Source: Ligula intestinalis (taxonomy: Eukaryota; Platyhelminthes; Cestoda; Diphyllobothriidea; Diphyllobothriidae). Taken from it: a stretch of DNA of 64,000 bases. Below are positions 24,940 to 36,200 of this stretch, piece after piece. The notes beneath the pieces are model-generated. The model did no database searches, was not told the DNA's origin, and worked only from the letters and a program-made list of their open reading frames with translations. The stretch spans positions 74,929,600 through 74,993,599 of the forward strand of contig JAYGXS010000001.1 of the NCBI GenBank assembly GCA_036362985.1, read 5' to 3'. The number at the start of each line of letters is the position of its first letter. The first letter of the stretch is position 1. A program made the translations under genes and the position numbers.

Positions 24940-25880
24940 CTTATCTTCAAACCGGTAATAAGCAGTTGCAAGTTAGAGTTCATGGCAAGGATTCTTCTCA
25001 CTGCCGAGGGCATTCACCAACATATTTGGGAATATAGACAGACGTTTTATGCAATTTTATTTACCATGAATATCGGACAACCTTATTCGACAATTTCTTA
25101 AAAAAGCACGCAGTGGCATTTAGTGAGCAACGAATAATCGAAAGGGGATTAAAACCGAAATATTAATGTGATTAATTTAGCCTGTTGTTATACTATTATT
25201 TCAGATTCATTTTGATAGCTGAAATTCTCGTGTAACGCGATGCATATTTTGGTGAGGGGGACATACAGTATATTTTCAATATCTTCAAAGGTTTAAATAC
25301 TATGCTTTTTCATATGTACAGTATGGCTGGAAATTCATACAAAATTATAAACTTTACATTGCAAACCTTGCATTTTGATAACCGTTTACCCCACGGACAC
25401 GCAAGGTACACTGCGTTAATGGAACAAAAAAAAACTTTAAAAAAAAGCATATTAGAATTCCTAACGTATCATTCATTATCTGTGAACTGATTCTGTGTAT
25501 CAAACACCGTCAATTCAAAATATAACTTTACGACAGGTTAATTATTTAAGACCTTACCTAAAGGCTGCCAGTATAGAAAAATAATCTAAACGGCCAAAAT
25601 AGGGAAGAGAACTAGGATATGTAACATACCAATATTTTATTGGTTATTTTAAGCGCGTAAAACGGCAATCGTAGTTTGGTCTACACAATTCGTAAGCACA
25701 AGCTCCATATTCTGTTCCATTGAAGCTTCTTTCGCTGGCCTTTCCAAGTATCGCACAATAAACGCAAATAAATTTGCAATTAGATCGAATCCCAAATGTT
25801 CGGATGAATAAATATGGTTCGCAGGCCACAAGCGGAAAGCCTAGCGGTAATCCAATAAATCTGAGATTAGTCCTACGCTA
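24940..25880. other. Unassigned sequence
   Basis: No gene recognised. The opposing open frames at 25,644-25,831 lack motifs. Confidence 0.4.
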
Positions 25881-25884
25881 CATT

Positions 25885-26690
25885 ATAACTATACTTCATT
25901 TACTCGATGCCCAGCGGCATTATCTTGCTGCATGACCGTGTCCCTTTGACATCAGTGAGTGCCGTTCCGACCGAAGGTGTCTTTTATGATGTCGACAAAA
26001 ACCTTGTTGTTTATTCTTTCGTTCGTCGACCGCCAGATCGGTCGTTCTATTTACTGAATGGGCAGCCACATCATGAGGCTAAGGCAGTTGTTGGAAGTTG
26101 GTTTGGATACTGTTTTCTCTGGGGAAGGACTTTTCACATATAACCGCCTATGCCGACCTCGGAGGCTTGCCTAAAAAGGACCTCATCACATGAATAAATA
26201 CTCCTCCAGTATGAAAGCCTATGATTAGCATATTATTGAACTAATGGAACAGTTAATTTGATTAATTGTCTACTTATAAAGGATTTTACAATACCTATCT
26301 GTCCATGATGGCAAAATTCGTTAAATTTTTCTGTAACTAGGTACGGATAGCACCTTCACAAATTTTCTCTGGGAATAATATTAGTAGGCGTATGATGGTA
26401 TCTTTTTGGGGTTCAAAAAATACGGTGGTGATCCTCTTTGGTTGTTAACGTTTTCCATCTACGATTCTTACTTTGAGGCACTGTAGCATGGTTAATAATT
26501 CTCGAAAGTGTGACCTGGCTCGCATCAAAGATATGAGTTAATAACTTTTGCAGCAGTCTTTGGGCTACCAATTTTCGTATGCACTCTAAGTCATTGTCAG
26601 ACAACAAATGCTTTGACACTTTATCGACGCAGCGTAACACAGAAACGTGAAAATATGTCACGTGCTTTCGTTTATATATCAGTTTTACGG
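25885..26690 (-). pseudogene. Tc1/mariner-type transposase relic, copy 2
   Basis: The minus strand starts with a continuous 82-codon piece at 26,661-26,413 containing the DNA-binding region (LLSDNDLECIRKLVAQRLLQ, then QVTLSRIINH). It continues through RLSYWRSIYSCDEVLF near 26,215-26,170, the first-acid block. It ends near 25,905 with DTVMQQDNAAGHR, the intact second-acid block (QDN). The third-acid block present in copy 1 is absent, so the relic is truncated at its 3' end. Frame changes occur throughout. Copies 1 and 2 are alignable over most of their length and belong to one family. Confidence 0.8.
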
Positions 26691-26699
26691 TCGTTATTC

Positions 26700-29600
26700 T
26701 AGGTATGGAAAAACTTATTGCGTTGTGCGAGTGTATTGCCTCAGGTTATGGCAGAAAACTTCAGATATTGATAAAAAATAAGTTAAGATACTGAAATTGT
26801 TCTTAATTTATGGAAAAAACGCCATTCCTTAGACTTTGCTCAACCTGGTTTTCAGTAACTTTGGGTTGCACTTTCATCCTCTGGAACGAATAAATGTGAA
26901 ACTGTTATGCTTATATTTGTTTACCTCCATGATAAACGCATAAAAAAGGTGTGGTTTTGTCATAATAAATAGAATAGGAACTTTTTTGGTATCAGAAAAC
27001 CTGCGATTTTACCAAACGTCTTCCTGTTTACCTTAAAAACAGTGAACTGAGCTGGCGGTTTGAGTTACTGAAATGCTTTCTCGGGACCACCTTCACTCAT
27101 TGAATCAAAATAACGGTACTACATGCATTCTTAACTGATCGCAAAGCGTCGGATAACCGTTATAAACTATAAATACCGTGCAACCTATGCATTTATTACC
27201 AAAATCTGCGCATGTCTCACACTAAATGTACTTGACAGAATCCTAAACGTCAGGAAAATAAAACTTCTGTTCCGATCATCGCATTTTCTTCTTCTCTTTT
27301 CTAACTTACTAAATCCACTTTTGTATGAATGCTTAGCCATATAGTTTCTTTTTTCTTGATAATTTGAGATATTTTTCAACTGTTTAAAAAGGACACATTT
27401 CCTTAACATTCTAACTATACCTTTATTTATTTTCTTGCCTGCTAGCTACTTGTAGATTACGATTTCATGAATGTATGATTAAAGTGAGCCAGAAAAACGT
27501 CAAGCTGAAAGGTTTATCTTAATAAAATAAGCCAGAGTTACAGTGCTCAAAACTATGCAACTAGTTTACATCATTTTTATTTGCTTGTGCTTTTATTAAA
27601 ATTTCAGAGTTGCTGTATACACATCCACAATCATCCCCTATCAAATGTCAGTTTCTCCGGCGTTGAGTACGCGCAAATAAAATGAATAACTACGAGCAAA
27701 GACCTCAAGCAGATTAATGGTTGGAAGGTTGAAAGGAATTGAACTTTAAGCTTTATTTAAGATTAACTGTGCATTTATACGCGAGCCTCAATGACTTTGG
27801 TCTTCCTGTGCTTTCTTGGAAAGAAAAGTTTACAGGCATTACCACAGGATCACATAACCTAAGATTTAGGTGTTACGCTACAAATGATAAAATGAAAGCC
27901 TTTATATTTGCATGTCGATATAACATATCCATATTTGGACAGGAACCAGGTGTTACCTCAAATAAAAAAACGATTTATTTATACTAAATGTTACTTGTAT
28001 CTAAGTATCTGTGTGTCTAATATCTTGATAGTATCACTTAAACTGTTGTTATTTTTAAATATCTGTTATGATGGGTTCCTTATAGACTATTAAGGTAATT
28101 TTAGTTGTTATTGCTATATGCCAAACGGTCTGTTTTCTACATTACTGGTACTCGCGTCTTGCAGAATTCTGGGGTTATGGGACAATATGCTGCTACTTAT
28201 AAACTATCATTATCCCTTTAAACCAAATTACTTACCTCAATGCGGTAATGTATGTCGGCAGGATATATTCACTTAAGAATTAGTCATCTTAGAACAAAAA
28301 TTTGTTAAACTCACATGTGTTTTTGTCTAGTATTTCCAATGATGTACTTATTAACAGCGCTTTCTTTTTATGTGCAAATGTGTGCATATATGAGGCTTAC
28401 TGACTACCATTGGTACACAAGTGCATTTAAGGCTGTTTGATGTTCGTTTGTACTGGGACTACGCATTTGCTCTCACTATTTCCCTTAGCCTATCAAAGCA
28501 TTGCGTACGTTTGTTGAAGATCAAACATCTTTATCCAGTCCTTTATGATGTGTGCGGAAATGGAATTTCGTGCTTATATACTGAGGCAAGGAAAATAGGT
28601 TAACACAATGGTTTTTGTTGGAAAAAGGTATGGAATATAAAATGCGATTGTTGGACTGACGTCTACCTTCAGTCCAACAAGAAATAATGTCAGAAGCCAA
28701 CTGTTGTTTCTTTAACTTTTAAGACATATCAGGATCTTTGCAGTTGAAAATCTAAGTCATTAGCTAGTTAGCTAATTACACCTGTATCAAACATTTACCT
28801 TTTAAGGCAACGTTTTGTAAGTTCCAACTTAGAAACAAATGCTTCCATGCATTGTAATAATATTTTTTTATATAGCGATAAGATTGACTACCATGCTGCG
28901 AGCAAAAATTCAAAAAAAATTAAATTATACGTAAGTGAGTAGACCTCTGGAATTAAATTTTTGGCAGGTATATGTTAATAATTTCATTTTTTTAACCCTT
29001 CGTCTGGGTCTCAAACCTACATAATCCTGTGACCTCAGTTCTGTAGCCTAACAAATGAGTAACATAATCATCGGCAAAAAATAGTCTGTATAGTGACGCA
29101 ATTATTGTTTTGTTGGATTTTTTGTGTAAAAAGATAAACGTTTGGAAATGTCTAACAGATCACCGATAAGTGCATTTGAAGTCAGAAAATGCATAGACAC
29201 TCAAAAGAGAATGTTTCCTAGCAATTGCTTACGCCTTAAATGCAATCAGCTAATGGCAAATAGAAAACGTCAGTTCACTTTTTTAGTGGGCTGTCATGTG
29301 CAATTTTAAACGGGCTTACGATAATGGAAACCCGGTGACGCAGAGTTGTAGGTTACGCATACAGTTGCCAAGTACGCGTGACAGACGTCTGAACTGTCTG
29401 CGCACTCAAACATAAAGAAACTGCCGCAACAGTGCATTTCTTTCAATGTATGTTTACTACAATAATTCCTTAAGAAAATGTACGCATATTAACTAGTGAA
29501 TATAATAGTTCTGTGCGGTCCAGTCTTTATTTGCATGCAAATAGATTAATCTCATGGATCTACTTTTCACAAAGCGCACCTGCTGATGCTTTTTTATCCA

Positions 29601-32600
29601 ATTTCTTGCTTTTTTAAATAGGTTACAAATATCACCTTCAATAAATCAAGCAAAGCTCTAAATATATGGTCAAAATGGCAGCGGATGTTAAATTTGGGCT
29701 ATTGCACGGTGATTTAGCTTTCTTGGAGCATGCTTTGTTTATTTAAATTTGTTATTTTGAATTGCCGAGAATTATGGCAATGGGAGTCCCAGAAATTAAT
29801 CAAGACGACATAGACCTGATTTCTGGGAAAAGGATTGTATTTGACTGACGCTAGGCATTGCGTTTTTAGAAATAAAATAAAAGACACACATTTATGCAAG
29901 TTATTAGCATCATTTCATTACGAAAACCACTAACTCGGATGACGTCATTTTTAAACGACATCAATCCCACGCCATCCATCAAGCAATTAGCGCACAAGAG
30001 GGCAATCATCGTTGATGACGTTGAAGCCACTAATTTTCATACGTATGCAGTACCAAAGAGACCACAATCTACAAGTACTATTACACCATGTGGACGAATT
30101 AGTCGTTTTGTTTTTGCGGGCACTAAAGGTTGGTTCAAACTGTAATCCTTAACACCAAACGAATAAATTAATTCTTTTGTTGATCGCATCTAGTTCTTCT
30201 CAAACTGATTATTGCTTGAATTTAACTTTTTTCTTATTGCTGGGCATATGCGATGCCCACGTCTTCTTGCATTGGTTGTGAAAAGCATGTCCTGAAATTG
30301 GACCGATTCTGATTGGTGGAATTGCCAAGAGCCTGATTTTCTGCATGCCTCACAAGCAAAAATATGTTGCATCCACAGGCATCGCATGATGGAAACAACA
30401 GTTGTGCCCCTTTTTCTTAAATGCATGATGATCGTCTGACTGAATGTTACTGCTGATGTTCCTTTCACCTGAAGCAGAATCTGATTGACTATGAAGAAAG
30501 TAATACAGGAAGCCATGCGCTCCAAACTTCCAAAGGCATTGAGTTTCGTGAGCAATGATTCAAAAGAAACCGATGAAGATATCCGGTATGTGTCCTCTCT
30601 TAAATGTTAACTTAAATGTATAGTCAAGCCATTTACTAATTTTGAAATCATGCTGTGATCGCTTACTAGAATTTATATGCTGCTTGATTTGGGCTTGCAC
30701 ACACAACAGAAACCAACTAAGAAAGCGTTTAGATAAAAATTTTTTCATCTTCTATTTTCGATACTGTGCTTCAGTAAAAAAGTATAGACGAAAATAAATC
30801 ATATTTCAAAATAAATTAGTTATCGTTGTTCGTCATGCATAGGTATGATTTTTATGTGGTCAAACTTTCATATTACAAGTACAATTTAAAACCCGTATGG
30901 TATTCTTTAATCTTTATAAACGACATAAGCTAAGCACGCTTACTTTTAATGAAAATAATCTCCACATGGTTTGCTATAGAAACCCAATGTAAGTAAATGA
31001 CAAGGAATCAGTCCCTTTTTAATGAATGATGCAAGAGGACTCCAACGTTTGAAAAAGAATATGGTAAACGCATTTTTGGAGATCACGCTGACTTTGCAGA
31101 ATGACCGATTGAGACCGCTTCTACAGAAATCATTAGACATGCCTTCATTGCGATTGCTTTCATCCTTATGTGAAAAGATGGCGGATTCCTCAGTTTTATT
31201 TGATCCTGTCGAAAACAAAGCATAAATCTACTTCCTGTTTTTTCTGTGCAGCAAGAAATCGCATTTTTACTGTTATCTTACGTGCAAAGGGACACAGAAA
31301 TCCCGTTTATTCAATGCATGGGCAGATCTTAAGAAGGATTAACCAAAATTCTGAAATGTGTTTTAAATTAGGGAGAAGTGCTTTCTTGCTTCAATTGTGT
31401 GATATAATTCCATAGAACTGTGTACATCCTCGGATGCCGCAGTTTTCATGCACCTCCATTTAACCGCCCACAAAAGTCACATGCGACGCCTACGTTAACT
31501 TAAATCGTATCTCTGTCTCCAGTCACCTCCCTTGTTTCAACTTATTTAGAACGGATGGTGAACTTCATCAAAGCCAATGATTGAGCTAGCATGTCATTTT
31601 TTAAATAATTTTTATTTCACCTATGAATTATCATTAATTTCGTGTAATCCGTGCAAAGAACTGTCACTTTTCTTTATAGTGCTTGATTATCTGCGAGTGT
31701 CAAAACCATGCATTGTTGACCTCAATACCATTGTATCGTGATTATCCTTATGACATATCCAACAATCTCCACATAGTTTAAGCAAATTTATGAGAAATAC
31801 GCGGTGTATTTTGAATGCCGTATATGCATAGGCTATTTTCCTTACACACAAAGCATACAGCCCGTGAAATTTAACCCTAAACGCAAATGCAACGGTAAAT
31901 TTGGCTCAAAATTATCCTCGAATGAAAGGATATTTTTAAAACCTGAATAGACCTAAATTTTGTATATAAATTACAGAAGTGTCTTGCTATCAATCGAATA
32001 AAAGAAACACTAGTGTCAGGGTGCCTTTTTGACGAAATATTTGGTTAACTTTCATGGGCATCAGAATTCAATAAATAAGCCATACTGACTAAATTGGCAG
32101 ATTTATCGAGTTTGAATTTTAAAGGTGGCCGATAAGGAATGCATTAAAGGGCAGTCTTACCAGTCCGAAATAAAAGGACATTATTTCACAAAAGTAGCAA
32201 TGCTGCAATCCACGTGATATTATTATTCCTTTTCGAAAATGCATTCCATAATTAGGTTCAACATTTTATGAGACTGGGCATTGTGAAGTAAATAAATGTG
32301 CACCTCTAGATGAAATGATCACTCCAGCATCCATTTGGCTTCCTGTCTGAAATCGAGATTTAAGTTATTTTTCAGCCCACTGCAAAATAATATTATTAGC
32401 CAGATGACAAAAGACAGCAAGGATATCGAGAAATATGTAAAGTCAAAATACGCGTTAATGTTGCATTTCTAAACTAAAAGAGCGAATTTGAATTTATAAT
32501 GACTAATTCTATAAAATGGAGTCAAGGATCTGCCGCCGGATCTTATGGGAATACTAACATAGTATCAAGTCAATCAAGCTAGTGCAAATGAATAAATAAA

Positions 32601-33080
32601 TCCCATGCAGCATGGACGAAAAAATTATAATATTTTATACGCCAAAGGACATTTTTATAAACAGAGCAAAAATCCAGATATGGCTGCCCTTTTGAAAAGT
32701 GATTCAGGTACTCACTTTGGTAAGACTATTTAGTATTCTGCGATTTATACGTGCAAACGGAAATTTTGGTCTTCGCTTACATTCAAAGCTTCCTGTAAAG
32801 ATAACTTTGTCCCTGTTTTTTGAATCTCATTAATTAAATTATGGGTCGCTGCATCGTCAATCTTAAAAACATAACGATTCCTGAATTTGCTACTTATGAA
32901 AACATCCATTTTTTCCGATCAAAATATACATATAGCTACAGACTGCACACTGTGACTTAGGAAAAACAGACAGCAGGAAATGCAGATGCTATCTTTTCGT
33001 GTACTTTTCTGTCAGCATAATTCACACATTATTCACATCTTACTCTTGTGATTTTCATTACAACATCAATTTACTTAAAT
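26700..33080. other. Unassigned sequence upstream of the Hv1-like gene
   Basis: About 6.4 kb without a supported gene. It probably includes the missing 5' exon(s) and promoter of the downstream channel gene, but I could not pick an ATG exon ending in the required splice phase (two bases of a codon). Open frames at 29,894-30,145 (plus), 30,190-30,555 (minus) and 31,022-31,415 (plus) show no family motif. Confidence 0.45.
28648..28680. other. Perfect 12-bp hairpin
   Basis: TTGTTGGACTGA and TCAGTCCAACAA form a perfect 12-base stem around a 9-base loop. No terminator-like T run or gene end is nearby, so no function is assigned. Confidence 0.85.
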
Positions 33081-33091
33081 TTTCCTTCTAG

Positions 33092-33217
33092 TTACAACTA
33101 TGACCTTGGATGGGCAAACAGTAAAACATTTACAAAGCAACTGGCTAAGGACAATATAGATGTCGACATACTCAACGATGAGCTCATACGACATGCGGAG
33201 AGGCAACGCAGTAGAAG
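33092..33217 (+). CDS. HVCN1: Hv1-like gene, exon 1 recognised (N-terminal cytosolic segment)
   Basis: Acceptor TTTTCCTTCTAG and donor AAG|GTACGT bound an exon that enters and leaves with two bases of a codon already used. It reads YNYDLGWANSKTFTKQLAKD, then about 20 mostly polar and charged residues ending RQRSR, as expected for the cytosolic part before S1. It has no ATG, so at least one upstream exon is required. Confidence 0.65.
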
Positions 33218-36200
33218 GTACGTAGAAATTTCTCCGACTAACTTAGTATAGTTTTTATACTGATTAGCTGCATTTATTCAGCGGTCTCCAACATTGATAT
33301 TTATTACAACAACAATTTATAACCTACAAAAGCCTTCATCGGTAGAGTTTTGACGTATCTGTGTCCTTATATCCTTTTGAATCGTGCATTTTTCTGTATT
33401 CTGTTAAGTTGCCGCCAGAAACTGCTGTCAACATTCAGAAGCAGTGCCGCACAATTCTTACTCTGCTTCCTAGTTCTTTTGGATTCCTGTTTGGTTATCG
33501 CCGAAATCATCCTGGAAATACGCTCAATACAAAGTAAGTGTGGTGAAATTAATGTATCTATCATTATGACAACAATTTCACATCACAATTTTTTAAACGA
33601 AAACAAGAAGCTTATGCTTGAAAAAAACTTTTTTGCATGAAAATTATCGAAAATAATTTACTGCATTATCAGGTATAGTAGAAGAGATTATTCAACTGAA
33701 ATTCGTATAGGGATATTTTCAGTATTAAAAAGTACCGGTATGCTAGAAATGCTAAGACGTAGGACCTTCAGTAGACACAGACGGAAACTACTCCATTCTA
33801 AAAATGAATTAATTTTTGTAGATTTCAAACAATTATTTACTATCAAGGGACGACAGCTGGGATCTTTAATGTTGACGCAGGCTATCGAGAAATCTTCGCT
33901 CAATGCTTCATGTTTTAATAGCACGGAATTGACAAAGAACCCTCCGTCTAGCAACTCTCATCTTAATGAGACTGCAAGTGGGTTTCACAGGTTGTTCAGT
34001 CATACGGTCCTGGACGATGAGCGCACCCTTGAGGAATTTAACAACTACATTCTCTGCTGGCAGAGATTGTCTCCTTTAAATGACAACGTTTTACTATCCC
34101 CTGATTCCAAACTATGTAAGATTTTGCTTGCATTACTTTCATATTTTTGTTTGAAATTAATGCTAAGAGATCACATTTTCTTAGATAACTATCCAGAATG
34201 TTCAAGATGGCAATCAGTAATTGCATTTAAACATGTTTTACTGGAGCTTTCTGGCATAAAAACCTACTCGAAAATCAAACTTGGGCTTAACCTCATAATT
34301 TTTCTGTGCGCATTTCATTTATAATTTAAAGTAAGCCGCTGAATAGCTATTATTTTATTTAAAGCCCCATGGTTTCCTACTGAAAAAAGCTTTTCACAAA
34401 CAATTTTTTTGCCGTATGAAAAGCCTTTAAAGGAAATAGGTCCTCATTGCCTTTGGTTCAAACTTTAAACTCCTCTGGCCTCATAAACGTTGGCCTTCTA
34501 GCCTACATAACACCATATGCATAATTAGGTCACCAGGTTTTAAGTTTCAAACAAAAAAATTGGGCAGCCGTCTTTATGCTTAGCTTTATCCATGTTTGTA
34601 ATTTGCAACTGAGTATGCAAGAAAATATATTTGCAGTGTTTTGTGGAAACCAAATAGATTTTGTCAAAGAAAACAAATCAATTAGTCCTTTTAGATGCTT
34701 TAAGTATGCAGTTTCAGTCAAAAAGACTATATGCAGTTTTCTTCCTTGATTTTTACCATATCAGCACCATTAAAATTCTCTCGTGAAATATAAAAACATT
34801 TAATTTGTCTTTTTTAGCCTGTGACATTGACTTCCTGAGTAAATGCTCCGCAGTTAGAAAGACTTCCTTGACGGAAGAAGAATTCAACGAAAGGCTCACT
34901 GATCCTTCCACCTTGCATTTTGCCTCGGAAGTCATGCATTTTATCAGCATTGGAGTAACTAGCCTTTTCATTATTTGCATAGTGCTCAAGCTTGTGTGTC
35001 TACGACGAAAATTCTTCACAAATGTTTACGAAGTTAGTTTTTTGCCAGTTTTTATGCTTTTATTTCATGCATTTATTGCAAACATTGCTGTGCGTTTTAA
35101 CTACAGTCAGTTTCACACGGAACCAAGTAAATTTTGTGTAGAATAGTTCCCTGTCAAACCTACAAAACCTAATGTTCCTCGGTTCCCTGAAGCTTAATTG
35201 TGAAAAAGTATTTAAATTCGTATGATCCATAGGGAATTGTGTGACTCTGTCACGGCTTGGTGAAAGTTAGTAAGTGGCTATATGCTAGTTAAGAAGTTTA
35301 AATTGGTTATTCCAGGACTATCATTGCAAAGAAGTAAGGTAGCGTAAAAACGATATGTTAACTCTGATGAGGTCGTGACCAATTTGCAATATTCACGTGA
35401 AAAATTAAAAGATCAATAAAATTCGGAAACGCAGCTGGTACCACCTACTGGGTACTAAACACGTATCAAAGATACAACAATGGGACAATGATATGAATAT
35501 TAAACCAACTTACAAGGGTGTGACCCTTAAAAGTCATGTCCCGTCCATCTACTTCCATGTAATGCGCCTCATAATTTCCGCGATTATTTTCTTGATTATT
35601 ATCTGGAGGTCATAAACTAGAAACCGCATAGAAAACGGTAGGGGACTTACTGAGGAGCCGAACCCCTCGTCGCTGTATCATGCAGTAGCAGAAACAACAG
35701 CGTAACGCGTGTCTGGGCTTTTAGCTAGTATTTATGCGGAAGTACGATAAAGCATCATTGTCATGTAGAATTCACACTACTTGTAGTGATACTCGTTTGT
35801 GGTAAGTATGTGATGTAGTTTGATTCAACAGATAACCCGTTTTGATATATTTTTATCAGGAGTATTATGTAGATTCTGAATACGTTGATTTTGAGCAAAT
35901 TAACTCGGTAATTTAAGTAACGTTATGAGTAAAAATACCACCAGCGGCGCAGTTAACGCCATGGCTTATTATCTAAAACGAATCCTATATTTTTGTTATA
36001 TTTTAGAAATATTTTAGATGATACATATCAATAAAAAATTTTGCAATTTATAATAGTTTTTTCATGACCTCGAAGTTCTTTCACATAAAATTGTATACAA
36101 AAGTAGGTTTTCAAAAAGTTACTTTAGTCCCCAGTTATGCCTTGTAAAAATAATATGTAATGGAAAATTTTAGTTGGAAATCAGAATATAAGCATCTGCA

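Noticed and set aside
30190..30555. 121-codon minus-strand open frame with several cysteines
   Set aside because: No family motif, splice context or repeat match that I can support. Cysteine clustering alone is not enough to call a zinc-binding protein.
31022..31225. Possible first exon of the Hv1-like gene
   Set aside because: The frame ends in a stop without a donor in the required phase, and the sequence has no similarity to Hv1 N-termini that I recognise.
32405..32437. ATG followed by 11 codons and a GTAAAG donor as a start exon
   Set aside because: The donor phase (0) does not match the first recognised exon, which needs two bases carried over.
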